A stretch of 64,000 nucleotides of DNA from DAIODI01 sp046349255 (GTDB lineage: Bacteria; Pseudomonadota; Alphaproteobacteria; Rhizobiales; Aestuariivirgaceae), in NCBI GenBank assembly GCA_046349255.1, contig JAXMCR010000004.1, forward strand, positions 310,001-374,000. Reading direction: 5' to 3'. The notes beneath the pieces were generated by a model. That model saw only the letters and a program-made list of their open reading frames with translations. It had not been told where the DNA came from and did no database searches. Numbering within the stretch: the first letter of the stretch is position 1; each line of letters starts with the position of its first letter. Shown piece after piece: positions 25,193 to 34,218 of the stretch. Position numbers and translations under genes: made by a program.

Positions 25193-26416
25193 TCAGTCGG
25201 TGTCGGGTGTGCCTGAGTTGGATTTGAGATAGCGCTCCACGGCCCGCCGCAGACGGCGGATACCCTCCTCGATGACCTCCGGAGAGGAGCGCGTGAAGTT
25301 GACGCGGATGGCGGACTTGAGCTTGCCCTCATAGTCGAACACGCTGGAAGGCACGAACGCCACCTTCTCCTGGAGCGCGTAGGCGTAGAGCTCATCCGTA
25401 TCGATCTCCTTGTGCGGGCCGCGCTTGGCGTGCATCCACACGAACATGCCGCCCGGCGGCGTCTCCCACTCGAACCAAGGGCTCAAGTGCTCGGCCGCCG
25501 CTTTCAGCAGCGTGTCGCGCCGCGTGCGGTAGAGCGCGAGGATCGCCTCGGTGTGGCCGATCTCGAAATCGCTGTCGATGAACTCGAGTGCCACCGCGTG
25601 TGTGAACATCGACCCGGCGAGGTCCGTCGACTGCTTGGCGAGGGCAAGCTTCTGCACGAGATCTGCGGGCGCCACCGCCCACCCGACGCGCAGGCCCGGC
25701 ACCACGCTCTTCGACAGCGTGCCGCAGTAGATCACGCGGCCCTCGTAGGGACCGTGCGGGGCGCGCCGGCCTTCGAGTTCGAGGATGCTCGGGCCCGCGT
25801 CACCGTCGAGCTGCAGCGGCAGATAGGGGTCGTCCTCGACGATCCACGTGCCGGTCTTGCGCGTCCGGTCGAGGAGGTGCTGGCGCTTTGCCGTCGGTAC
25901 GAGGGCGCCGGTGGGATTGGAGTAGTTGGGAACCGCGTACACGAACTTCGCCTTGCGCAGCGTCTCTGCGAAATCCGGCTGCTCGTGGTTCCAGTCGAGC
26001 TTGGCGTAGCGAGGCTCGCGCGGCCGCCATGCATCGAGCGCGCCGAGATAGGTCGGGAACTGCGTCACGATCAGGTCGCCCGGATCGATGAAGACCTTCC
26101 CCACGAGGTCGAGCCCCTGCATGGCGCCCGTGGTGACGAGAATGTTCTCCGGTGCGAAGGTGCGGCCCGTCTGCTTCGAGATCCGGCGTGCGATCGCCTC
26201 GCGCAGCGGTGGAAAGCCTTCCACCGGTCCGTATTCGAGCGCTGCCGTCTTCCACTTGTCGAGCGCGCGGATCGTCGCCGCCTTCACGGCCTCGACCGGG
26301 TAGAGATCGTTGGCAGGAAGGCCGCCGGCGAGGCTCACGAAGTCGGCCTTGCCGCCGATCGCCAGGAACTGCTGGGTGATGTTGTTGGTCTGCTCGAGCC
26401 AGCGCGCGTAGGTCAT
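25193..26416 (-). CDS. PLP-dependent aminotransferase class I/II (2-aminoadipate aminotransferase type)
   Basis: A 407-residue fold-type I aminotransferase: SLAGGLPANDLYPVEAV, LEYGPVEGFPPLREAIA, YAVPNYSNPTG, IVEDDPYLPLQ, and the PLP lysine in GTLSKSVVPGLRVGW. These match the LysN/AroT-like group, broad on amino acids such as 2-aminoadipate. The start is ATG 26416, overlapping the MaoC stop by 4 nt. It would transaminate an amino acid intermediate of the imported compound. Confidence 0.87.
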   Translation of the reverse strand: MTYARWLEQTNNITQQFLAIGGKADFVSLAGGLPANDLYPVEAVKAATIRALDKWKTAALEYGPVEGFPPLREAIARRISKQTGRTFAPENILVTTGAMQGLDLVGKVFIDPGDLIVTQFPTYLGALDAWRPREPRYAKLDWNHEQPDFAETLRKAKFVYAVPNYSNPTGALVPTAKRQHLLDRTRKTGTWIVEDDPYLPLQLDGDAGPSILELEGRRAPHGPYEGRVIYCGTLSKSVVPGLRVGWAVAPADLVQKLALAKQSTDLAGSMFTHAVALEFIDSDFEIGHTEAILALYRTRRDTLLKAAAEHLSPWFEWETPPGGMFVWMHAKRGPHKEIDTDELYAYALQEKVAFVPSSVFDYEGKLKSAIRVNFTRSSPEVIEEGIRRLRRAVERYLKSNSGTPDTD

Positions 26417-26802
26417 GAGATTGCCTCGGCGATCTCGGCCGACCCCGTCACGACCTCCGTGCCGTCCTGCCTTCGCAGGCTGAGGGAGACCGTCGCTGCA
26501 CCATCCGGGCCGGAGCCGGTCACGGCCCCATCGGCGGTGAGCACGTCTCCCGGCCACACCGGCGCCTTGAACCGCACCTTGTAACGGCGAACGAAGCGAT
26601 CGCCCGCCCACGCGCTCAGGAAGGAGGCGAGGAGTCCTGCCGACAGCATGCCGTGCGCCATCACGCCGGGGAGGCCAGCGCCCCGCGCGAAGTCGTCGTC
26701 GTGGTGCAGCGGGTTGAAGTCGCCGGACGCCCCGGCATAGCGCACGAGATGCGTGCGGGTGACCGGGCCAAACGTGAAGGCTGGTGGCTGGGGAAGCGTC
26801 AT
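26413..26802 (-). CDS. MaoC-like hydratase, C-terminal hot-dog domain protein
   Basis: A 129-residue single hot-dog domain with the hydratase 2 motif YAGASGDFNPLHHDDDFARG (Asp and His catalytic) and GVMAHGMLSAG. It hydrates 2-enoyl-CoA to 3-hydroxyacyl-CoA. It probably works with the N-terminal-type partner encoded immediately upstream (4-nt overlap), the two forming one heteromeric double hot dog. Confidence 0.85.
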   Translation of the reverse strand: MTLPQPPAFTFGPVTRTHLVRYAGASGDFNPLHHDDDFARGAGLPGVMAHGMLSAGLLASFLSAWAGDRFVRRYKVRFKAPVWPGDVLTADGAVTGSGPDGAATVSLSLRRQDGTEVVTGSAEIAEAIS

Positions 26803-27218
26803 GGCTTTGCTTCCTGTTCGACGGCGGTCATCCGCTCAATGCCGATCAGCGTGCCGGAGCCCTCCTCCCGCATCTCGATGTCGACGGACACGAGCCGCAT
26901 GGTTCCGCCGCGCTTGCCCTGCCGGGTCTCGTCACGCGTCAGCGTGGCGACGCAGCGCACGCGCTCGCCGACCTGCAGGGGACGGACGTATTCGTACTCC
27001 TGCTCGCCGTGCACGGTGCGCTGCCGGTCGAGCGGGAGGATCTCGCGCACGAACCGCGCCACGAACTCGGCGGTCAGCACCACCGGGAAGGTGAGCGGGG
27101 GCACCGGCGGCTCGGCGCCGGCGCGTGGATCGTGCACGGCCGTCGCGAACTCGCGGACCTTCCCCCACTCGACCGGGTGGGACCATTCGGCCAGCACCGT
27201 GCCGACTTTGATCGTCAC
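26799..27218 (-). CDS. MaoC N-terminal-domain partner (FAS1-like dehydratase subunit)
   Basis: A 139-residue hot-dog protein of the MaoC_dehydrat_N type (VEWGKVREFATAVHDP, PPLTFPVVLT, GEQEYEYVRPLQVGERV) without its own DFNPLH motif, so it needs the adjacent MaoC protein for activity. GTG 27218 overlaps the permease stop (GTGA) and its end overlaps the MaoC gene by 4 nt. This ties the hydratase pair to the importer genes in one transcript. Confidence 0.8.
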   Translation of the reverse strand: MTIKVGTVLAEWSHPVEWGKVREFATAVHDPRAGAEPPVPPLTFPVVLTAEFVARFVREILPLDRQRTVHGEQEYEYVRPLQVGERVRCVATLTRDETRQGKRGGTMRLVSVDIEMREEGSGTLIGIERMTAVEQEAKP

Positions 27219-28030
27219 GTGAGTTCCTTGCGCAGGAAGCCGCCACGGCGGGTGAGGAGAAGGATGACGGCGAGGGCGAGGACGTTGAAGCCGATGAGGA
27301 GGGTGGCGACGGCGGTGATGATCGGGTTGATCTGCATGACGAGCTCCGCGAACATCCGCTTCGGGATGGTCATGTTGGCGCCGGCGAGGAACAGCGTCAC
27401 CACCACCTCGTCGAAGCTGATGACGAAGGCGAAGATCCAGGCGGCTGCTGCCGATGGGATGAGGTTCGGCAGCACGACCTTGAGCAGGATCTGCGTCTGG
27501 CTCGCGCCGAGCGAGGCGGCGACCTGCTCGATGCGCACGTCGAAGGCGCGGATCGCCACCTGCATGATCAGGACCACGTAGGGCACGACGAGGATCGTGT
27601 GGGCGAGGATCAGGCCGAAGAACGTGCCGAGCAGCTTGATCTTGGCGAACACGATGAACAGCGCCACCGCCGTGATGATCGAGGGCAGGATCATCGGCGC
27701 CATGAAGTTCGCCTCGACGAGGTCCTTGCCCGGGAATGTCGTGCGCACCAGCGCATAGGCCGCAAGCGTGCCGAGCACCAGCGCGATGGTGCTCGCGCTC
27801 GTCGCAAGGATCAGCGAGTTGATGCCGGCCTGCGCCCACACCTCGTTGCCGAAGAACGCCTGGTACCAGCGCAGCGACAGGCCCGGCGGCGGGAACTCGA
27901 GCGACTGGGCGCTCGAGAACGACATCGGCACGACGATGAGGATCGGCAGGCACAGGAACAGGAGCGTGCCGAACCCGACCAGCGTCAGCCACCACGGCTG
28001 CGGACGTGCGGGAGCGGCGGCGTCCGACAT
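27215..28030 (-). CDS. ABC importer permease, PotC type
   Basis: A 271-residue inner-membrane permease with six predicted helices. The cytoplasmic coupling EAA-like motif reads EQVAASLGASQTQILLKVVLP. It is the second permease of a spermidine/putrescine-type (PotABCD) importer. The ATG overlaps the previous permease stop (TGATG). The substrate is probably a polyamine-like or other cationic organic nitrogen compound, judged only from transporter class and neighbours. Confidence 0.88.
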   Translation of the reverse strand: MSDAAAPARPQPWWLTLVGFGTLLFLCLPILIVVPMSFSSAQSLEFPPPGLSLRWYQAFFGNEVWAQAGINSLILATSASTIALVLGTLAAYALVRTTFPGKDLVEANFMAPMILPSIITAVALFIVFAKIKLLGTFFGLILAHTILVVPYVVLIMQVAIRAFDVRIEQVAASLGASQTQILLKVVLPNLIPSAAAAWIFAFVISFDEVVVTLFLAGANMTIPKRMFAELVMQINPIITAVATLLIGFNVLALAVILLLTRRGGFLRKELT

Positions 28031-28911
28031 CAGGTGCGCTCCCGAAGCTTCTGGTAGACGGCGTAGAGCGCGAGCGTCGCGAGCAGCAGGACGACCGAGT
28101 TCACCGCCGCCATCTCCCAGCGGGCGAACTTGTTGATGAGGAGGTCCATCATGTTGGCGATCATCGGCACGCGGCCGCCGCCGAGGATCGCCGGCGTGAT
28201 GTAGAAGCCGAGGCTCAGGATGAAGATCAGGATCATGCTCGCCCCGAGCGCCGGCAGGGTGAGCGGGAAGAAGACGCGCCAGAAGATCTGCGTCGGCGAG
28301 GCGCCCATCGTCTCGGCAACCTGCATCAGCCGCACGTCGATGCGGCGCATCGCGGCGTAGAGCGGCAGCACGAAGAACGGCAGGAGCACGTTGATCATGC
28401 CCACGGCGACGCCGCCTTCGTTGTAGATGAACTCGATCGGCTTCGTCGTGAAGCCCGAGGCCTGGAGCCAGCGGTTCAGGATGCCGCCGTTGCCGAGGAT
28501 CACGATCCAGGCGTAGGTGCGCACGAGGATCGACACCCAGAACGTCATCGTCACGATGCCGATGGCGAGAAGCTGGCGGCGCTGCTCGAGCCGGCTGATC
28601 CAGTAGGCGAGCGGGTAGCCGATCAGCGCCGTGGCGACCGTCACCTGGCCGGCGATCAGCAGCGTGCGCCAGATGATGCGCGCATAACTGCCGGACTGTA
28701 CGAACGCGCCGTAGTTGCCGAGCGTGAGTGCCCCCGTATCGGGGTCGGCGAAGCTCCAGTAGACGGTGATGAGGAGCGGGATGTCGAAGACGATCAGGAC
28801 GAGGAGAAGAAGCGGCGCCAGGAAGGCGATGCCATCCTGGCGCGCGCGTGCGGTGTTCGGGGCTCCGGAAGCCGAGTGCCCGGCCAGATCGCTGTGCACG
28901 GTGTCGGTCAC
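28030..28911 (-). CDS. ABC importer permease, PotB type
   Basis: A 293-residue permease. After a soluble N-terminus, the first helix (IAFLAPLLLLVLIVFDIPLL) is followed by five more; the EAA-like loop is QVAETMGASPTQIFWRVFFPLTLP. It pairs with the PotC-type permease, with start and stop overlapping. The binding-protein gene ends 29 nt upstream. Assignment is clear at family level. Confidence 0.88.
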   Translation of the reverse strand: MTDTVHSDLAGHSASGAPNTARARQDGIAFLAPLLLLVLIVFDIPLLITVYWSFADPDTGALTLGNYGAFVQSGSYARIIWRTLLIAGQVTVATALIGYPLAYWISRLEQRRQLLAIGIVTMTFWVSILVRTYAWIVILGNGGILNRWLQASGFTTKPIEFIYNEGGVAVGMINVLLPFFVLPLYAAMRRIDVRLMQVAETMGASPTQIFWRVFFPLTLPALGASMILIFILSLGFYITPAILGGGRVPMIANMMDLLINKFARWEMAAVNSVVLLLATLALYAVYQKLRERT

Positions 28912-28940
28912 GACGGACCTCCGGACGCTTCAGGAAGCGC

Positions 28941-29969
28941 TTACTGCTCGAGCTTGAACTCGTTCCAGCGCTTCTCGATTTCGGCCGCGTTCTTGTACCA
29001 CCACTCGCCGTTCGGCAGCCACTGCACCTTCTTGTTCTCGCTGTAGGTCGGGAACTCGTGCAGCTTGTCCTTCGGCAGCATGGCCTCGAGCTCCGGGCTC
29101 GGGCCCGGGTAGGAGATGTACTTCGCCACGCAGGCCTGCTTCTCGGGGATCGTCTGCTCGTAGAACCACTGGTAGAGCATCTTCTTCTGCTCGTCCGTCG
29201 CGCCCTTGGCGATGACGAACCACGAGACGTCCAGCATGCCCTGGTTGAACGAGACCTCGACGCCTTCCTGGCCGACGACGCGGCCCGACCACGAGATCGC
29301 GTACTGCGCCTCGTTGTCCTTCAGAAGCTGCGGCGCCTGCGCGCCCGCTTCCCACCAGATCACGTCGCCCTTGATCTTGCGCAGCGTGTCGAAGGCGAGG
29401 TCCATGTTGACCCCGTTCTTCAGGTCCTCCGGCTTCTGGCCGCCGCCCATCGCCGCGAACGGCAGCACGAAGTCCGGATAGTTCGGCAGCGCCCGCTTGC
29501 CCGGGAACTTTGCCGTGTCGAAGAACTCGACCCAGTTCGACGGCGCGGGCACGCCCTTACGCCAGGCCATGATCGTCGAGTAGTAGGACGAGCCGAAGCC
29601 CCACTCGTTCTTCGCCTCGTCGAACATCGGCTTCGGGTTGATCGCCGCCCAGTCGACCTTCTCGATCAGGCCTTCCGCCGCCATGCGGGCCATGTCGGCC
29701 GTCGAGGCGTCGGTCGCCACGTTGACGATGTTGCCCGACTTCGCCTGTGCCGCGAGCTTGGCGTAGCCGCCGGGCGTCTCGACGATGACCTTGATGCCCT
29801 TCTCCTTGAGCAGTGGCTCGTCGATGCACTTCGCCACCGCGTCGCCCCACTGGCCGCCCGCGTCCATCACGTGCAGCTCCTTCACGTCCTCGGCGCTGGC
29901 GCCGAACGTGAAGGCAAACAGCGCAACGGCAGAAGCCGTCGCCAGTCCGTACAGTCGCAAGCTCGACAT
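28941..29969 (-). CDS. ABC importer periplasmic binding protein, PotD type
   Basis: A 342-residue solute-binding protein with a signal peptide (MSSLRLYGLATASAVALFAFTFGASA). The fold is SBP_bac_8 / PotD: GGQWGDAVAKCIDEPLLKE at the N-terminus, WWEAGAQAPQLLKDNEAQ and LDVSWFVIAKGATDEQK in the hinge region. GGAGAAGTGAG precedes the ATG. It captures the substrate for the permeases encoded next. Confidence 0.88.
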   Translation of the reverse strand: MSSLRLYGLATASAVALFAFTFGASAEDVKELHVMDAGGQWGDAVAKCIDEPLLKEKGIKVIVETPGGYAKLAAQAKSGNIVNVATDASTADMARMAAEGLIEKVDWAAINPKPMFDEAKNEWGFGSSYYSTIMAWRKGVPAPSNWVEFFDTAKFPGKRALPNYPDFVLPFAAMGGGQKPEDLKNGVNMDLAFDTLRKIKGDVIWWEAGAQAPQLLKDNEAQYAISWSGRVVGQEGVEVSFNQGMLDVSWFVIAKGATDEQKKMLYQWFYEQTIPEKQACVAKYISYPGPSPELEAMLPKDKLHEFPTYSENKKVQWLPNGEWWYKNAAEIEKRWNEFKLEQ

Positions 29970-30039
29970 CTCACTTCTCCTTTGCATTTCGCTCCGACAG
30001 AGGATTCTGGTTGTCGCCGCTCTGCCCCGGCGCAAGTCT

Positions 30040-31104
30040 TCAGCCCCCCGATTCCGATGCCTCCGGGATGAACCACACCCGGCCCGGATCCCACGCAAGC
30101 CCGACCTTCTGGCCCTCCTCGTACCGCGTGCGCGATCCGGTGACGTGCGCCGTCATGGTCAGCCCCTGATCGAGCCGCACCCCGTAGCGAACCGTCTCGC
30201 CGAGGAAGACCACCTCCTCGACCGTGCCGGTCACGAGCGCATCGCGCGCCTTCGTGATCGACACGTCCTCCGGCCGCAGCATGCCGCAGACGCGCCCTTC
30301 AGCGGTCTTGGGCGCAACCGGCACCTTCGCCCCGCCTTCCAGTCGCAGCACGCGGCCGCTGCCGTTGGTCGCCACCGTGCCCTCGAGGAAGTTCGCCGTG
30401 CCGAGGAAGCCCGCGACGAACCGATTGCCCGGCTTGTAGTAGGCGTTTGCCGGCGTATCGATCTGCTGCACGCGGCCGCCGTCGAGGACGACGATCCGGT
30501 CCGACATCGACAGCGCCTCGTCCTGGTCGTGCGTCACCATGATCGTCGTGATGCCGAGCCGGCGCTGCAGCCGGTGGATCTCCGTGCGCACGTCCTCGCG
30601 CAGCTTCCGGTCGAGCGCCGCCAGCGGTTCGTCGAGCAAAAGGATGTCAGGCTTGAAAACGATCGCGCGCGCCAGCGCCACGCGCTGCTGCTGGCCACCC
30701 GAGAGCTGGTGCGGCTTGCGCGACCCGAATGCTTCCAGCCGTACCAGCCCCAGCGCCTCGTTCACCCGGCTGTCGATGTCCGACGACGGCAGCCGGCGGA
30801 TGCGCAGCGGGAACGCCACGTTCTCGTAAACCGTCATGTGCGGGAACAGCGCGTAGCTCTGGAACACGAGCCCGATGTTGCGCCCTGCCGCGCGCACGTT
30901 CGTCACGTCGCGGCCACCGATCAGGATCCGGCCCGACGACGGCTGCAGGATGCCCGACAGCAGCGACAGCGCCGTCGTCTTGCCCGACCCCGAAGGACCG
31001 AGCAGCGTTGCGAATTCGCCGGACTCAACGCGCAGCGAGACCCCGGACAGGGCCCGCACCGGTCCGAACTCTTTCGATACGTTGTCGAACTCGACAGTGG
31101 TCAT
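30040..31104 (-). CDS. ABC importer ATPase, PotA type
   Basis: A 354-residue ATP-binding subunit: Walker A GPSGSGKTT (residues about 36-44), Q-loop VFQSYALFPHM, signature LSGGQQQR, Walker B DILLLDEP, and H-loop VTHDQDEAL. A C-terminal TOBE domain (RPEDVSI, RYGVRLDQGLTMTAHV) completes it. It lies 70 nt before the binding-protein gene in the same operon. Confidence 0.9.
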   Translation of the reverse strand: MTTVEFDNVSKEFGPVRALSGVSLRVESGEFATLLGPSGSGKTTALSLLSGILQPSSGRILIGGRDVTNVRAAGRNIGLVFQSYALFPHMTVYENVAFPLRIRRLPSSDIDSRVNEALGLVRLEAFGSRKPHQLSGGQQQRVALARAIVFKPDILLLDEPLAALDRKLREDVRTEIHRLQRRLGITTIMVTHDQDEALSMSDRIVVLDGGRVQQIDTPANAYYKPGNRFVAGFLGTANFLEGTVATNGSGRVLRLEGGAKVPVAPKTAEGRVCGMLRPEDVSITKARDALVTGTVEEVVFLGETVRYGVRLDQGLTMTAHVTGSRTRYEEGQKVGLAWDPGRVWFIPEASESGG

Positions 31105-31126
31105 CAGCGGATACGGCGGTTCCTCG

Positions 31127-32548
31127 TCAGGATACGACAGGCCATTTCATCTTCGGCTTCACGTTTGCGCGCTCGCCCATGCGCTTCACGGAGGCCCGCG
31201 CAATCGCGTAGACCTCGCCTTCGTCGAGGCGCGTCAGGTCGCCGTGGCGCACCACGACCTCGCCGTTGCAGATCACCGTATCGATGCCCTTGGTGCGGCT
31301 CACCAGCATGAGCTGCTTCACGGGCTGCACGTTCGGCTGTGCATCGGGCAGGTCGCTCGTGCGGATCACGATGTCGGCGCGCTTGCCGGGTTCGATGCTG
31401 CCGAGGTCTTTCTCCAGGCCCATCGCGCGGGCGCCCCCGAGCGTGAACATCTCGAGGAGCGACTCCGACGGCAGGTAGTGTCCCCACTCGCGGCTCACGA
31501 GGTAGGCGATGAAGCCGAGTTCGCCGAACGCCCAGGCCTTCGCGACGTCGGTGCCGAAGGCGATCGACACGCCGCGCTTGTGCAGCTCCGGAAAGCGGCT
31601 CGGATGGTTCGGCGCGATGCCGTAGTACATGTAGTTGCCGGGATGCCAGACGAGCGCCATGCCGCTGGCCAAGATCGCCTCCACTTCCGCTTCCGTCAGC
31701 ACGTTCATGTGCGTGAACACGCTGTTGCGGCCGATCAGCCCGTTCTCGGCGAAGTAGACGAGCGGCGCCTTGCCGAAGCGCTGCATGTCGTAGTCGACGT
31801 CGCCCTTCATGAAGTTCTGGTGCTGGTGGAACACGACGCCGTTCTCGTCGGCGACGCGCTTCGCCTCGCCCATCAGCTCGACGCTAGCGCTGCCGATGCC
31901 GTAGACGGCGATATGGCCGCGCACCAGGCTGTCGACGTTCCGGTTGCGCTTCAGCTGGCCGCCGAGCTCCTTGCGGCAACGCTCGGCGGAGCAGGGGGCG
32001 CGCGTGATCTCGGCCGCCATCGGCTCGCCGCCGACGATATCCCACAGCGAGCAATCGGTGACGGAGGTGCGGATGCCGACCGCCTCCACGGCCTCGGCGA
32101 CGGCGTCGGCCGAGAACGAGGTGGAGGCGTCAACGAAGCCCGTAAAGCCGTTCTTCACGAGCTCGACGCTCGCCATCAGGGTGCTCGCGTACTCGTCCTC
32201 ATCGGTCAGCGCGTTGATCCACCGCGTGAACACGCCGGGACCGGCGCCGCCTTCCTCCTTCGGCGGGTTCGGGTCGTCGGTGATCGAGCCGCGGCTCAGG
32301 TGCAGGTTCGGATGGTAGTGCCCGTCGATGAAGCCCGGATGCACCACGTTCCCGCCGGCGCTGATCCGCCGGGTCGATGTCCACGCGGCCTCGATCTCCT
32401 TCGCAGATCCGACTGCGGCGATCCGCGTCCCGGTGATGGCGATGGCGCCGTTGGCGTAAACGGTGCGCTTGCCGTCCATCGTGAGGATGCAGGCATCCGT
32501 CACCAGGATGTCGCAGGCGGTCGGACCTTTGGCGGCGGGGGGGCTCAT
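31127..32548 (-). CDS. Metal-dependent amidohydrolase (TrzA/ATZ-like deaminase fold)
   Basis: A 473-residue amidohydrolase-superfamily enzyme: HPGFIDGHYHPNLHLSR (HxH metal site), FHQHQNF, THMNVL and GTDVAKAW (catalytic Asp), with the composite N/C-terminal beta domain (ILTMDGKRTVYANGAIAITG; GSIEPGKRADIVIR). Related enzymes hydrolyse or deaminate cyclic ureas, guanidines and triazines. It may open or deaminate the imported substrate. The ATG at 32548 overlaps the CoA ligase stop by 4 nt. Confidence 0.82.
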   Translation of the reverse strand: MSPPAAKGPTACDILVTDACILTMDGKRTVYANGAIAITGTRIAAVGSAKEIEAAWTSTRRISAGGNVVHPGFIDGHYHPNLHLSRGSITDDPNPPKEEGGAGPGVFTRWINALTDEDEYASTLMASVELVKNGFTGFVDASTSFSADAVAEAVEAVGIRTSVTDCSLWDIVGGEPMAAEITRAPCSAERCRKELGGQLKRNRNVDSLVRGHIAVYGIGSASVELMGEAKRVADENGVVFHQHQNFMKGDVDYDMQRFGKAPLVYFAENGLIGRNSVFTHMNVLTEAEVEAILASGMALVWHPGNYMYYGIAPNHPSRFPELHKRGVSIAFGTDVAKAWAFGELGFIAYLVSREWGHYLPSESLLEMFTLGGARAMGLEKDLGSIEPGKRADIVIRTSDLPDAQPNVQPVKQLMLVSRTKGIDTVICNGEVVVRHGDLTRLDEGEVYAIARASVKRMGERANVKPKMKWPVVS

Positions 32549-34218
32549 GTGCCGACCACCTTTCCGGTCTCGCGGTCCCACGAGCCGACGCGCAGGTCCG
32601 GCTTCTCCTTGAGCAGCGACTGCTTGTGCACGCGCATCGACGGCGTGCGCTCGAAATCGGTGAGGCGGTACTCGATGAACCGGGGGATCTTGAACGCCGC
32701 GAGGTTCGTCTTGCAGAACTCGATGATCTGCTCCGGCGGCCAAGAGTCGGGCGACTCGCCCTTGTTGAGCTGGATGTAGACCTTCACTTCCTCGCCGCGC
32801 AGGTCGTCCGGCACCGGCACGACGGCGACCTCGAGCACCTTCGGGTTCGAGCGCAGCACGGCTTCGACCTCGGCTGCCGAGATGTTCTCGCCGGACCGGC
32901 GGATGATCTCCTTCTTGCGGCCGACGAAGTAGAGGAGGCCGCGCTCGTCGCGGCGCACCACGTCGCCCGAGTGGTACCAGCCGCCGCGGTTTGCCTCCGC
33001 CGTCACCTCGGGACGGTTGAGGTAGCCCACGTAGAGGTCGGGCCCGCCGATCAGCGCTTCGCCGGACTGGCCGATGGGTACGTCCTTGTCCTCGTCGTCG
33101 ACGATACGGATGTTCACGCCGGGCGGCTCGACGCCCATGGTGCCGGACCCCACGAGTTCGTTGGCGAGGTGGTGCGGCACGCGGCTCATCACGCCGCCCT
33201 CGGTGCTGCCGTACTGGTTGTGCCAGTGGAAGCCGAAGCGCCGGATCATCTCGGCGTGAAGCTCCTTCGGCAGGCCGGCGTGGATCGCGAGGCGGATGCG
33301 GTGGTCGAGTTCGCTCGGTCCGGGTTCGCCCTTCATGAGCAGCGCGGGGATCGAGGCGATCGATAGGATCTCGGTCGCGTCGTAGTTCTTCACCACGTCC
33401 CAGAAGCGCGAGACGGAGAAGCGCCGCATGGCGATCATCGTGCCGCGCGAGGCGAGCGACGTGAGGAGCTGGATCGCCGGGTCCGCATAGTAGAAGGGCA
33501 GGCAGCAGAGCTGCCGGTCCTGCCAGCCGCGGCGGAACATCCGCATGTCGAGGTCGATCACGCGCAGCCACCAGCCGTGGTGCAGCATGCACCCCTTCGG
33601 CGCGCCCGTAGTGCCGGATGTATAATAGACGGTGACGACGTCGTCGCGCCTGCACTTCACCTTGCCGAAGTCGAGCGGCTTCGCCTGCCTGCCGTACGCC
33701 TCGAGCCCGTTCGGTTCTTCGCCGTCGACGACGATGATGTGCTCAAGCTTCGGCGAATTTCCCTTCACCGCGCGGATGATCGGCTCCTGCGGCTTGCCGC
33801 AGATGGCGACGACCGGCTGGGCGTCCTTCACGATGTGGCCCGCGTCGAACTGCTGGGCGGTCGGCGCGATCGACACCAGCGTGCCGCGATTGGCTATGAT
33901 GCCGAACAGCGCGATCATGAACTCGACGCGGTTGTCGAGCATCACGACGACGCGGTCGCCTACCTTCACCTTGCCCTTGAGATAGCCGGCGAACGCCTCG
34001 CACTTCGCGAGGAAGTCCTTGCGGGTGATGGTGAGGCCGTCCTCGACGATCAGCACCGGGCGGTAGGGGTCTTCGAGGCAGCCCTTGTGGACGATCTCGA
34101 TCACCGTCTGGTGCGGGACCGCACTCCACATCTTCGGCACGTTCTGGTGCGTCACCCAGCTCTTCGACCGGCGCGGGACGTTCGTCGTGCCGAGTTCGAC
34201 GCGCTTCTTCGTGGCCAT
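32545..34218 (-). CDS. Acyl-CoA synthetase (AMP-forming)
   Basis: A 557-residue ANL-superfamily ligase: phosphate loop YYTSGTTGAPKG, QYGSTEGG, SGDVVRRDERGLLYFVGRKKEII and ENISAAEVE. The C-terminal A10 lysine region reads RTPSMRVHK, so the usual catalytic Lys (TGK) appears as Arg529. The group includes CaiC-like betaine/carnitine CoA ligases. It activates the carboxylic acid intermediate for the MaoC and SDR steps. GGAGG precedes ATG 34218, which overlaps the MaoC stop. Confidence 0.85.
   Translation of the reverse strand: MATKKRVELGTTNVPRRSKSWVTHQNVPKMWSAVPHQTVIEIVHKGCLEDPYRPVLIVEDGLTITRKDFLAKCEAFAGYLKGKVKVGDRVVVMLDNRVEFMIALFGIIANRGTLVSIAPTAQQFDAGHIVKDAQPVVAICGKPQEPIIRAVKGNSPKLEHIIVVDGEEPNGLEAYGRQAKPLDFGKVKCRRDDVVTVYYTSGTTGAPKGCMLHHGWWLRVIDLDMRMFRRGWQDRQLCCLPFYYADPAIQLLTSLASRGTMIAMRRFSVSRFWDVVKNYDATEILSIASIPALLMKGEPGPSELDHRIRLAIHAGLPKELHAEMIRRFGFHWHNQYGSTEGGVMSRVPHHLANELVGSGTMGVEPPGVNIRIVDDEDKDVPIGQSGEALIGGPDLYVGYLNRPEVTAEANRGGWYHSGDVVRRDERGLLYFVGRKKEIIRRSGENISAAEVEAVLRSNPKVLEVAVVPVPDDLRGEEVKVYIQLNKGESPDSWPPEQIIEFCKTNLAAFKIPRFIEYRLTDFERTPSMRVHKQSLLKEKPDLRVGSWDRETGKVVGT

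Noticed and set aside
26803..28000. Long minus-strand frame rich in His, Arg and Pro over the permease gene
   Set aside because: Only its end (26799-27218) encodes a real MaoC-like protein. The rest is out of frame with the permease's membrane helices.
32549..33655. Long open frame continuing upstream of the amidohydrolase start on the minus strand
   Set aside because: It overlaps the CoA ligase gene, whose conserved motifs are in a different frame. The extension is Arg/Pro-rich as expected of a shifted frame in high-GC DNA.
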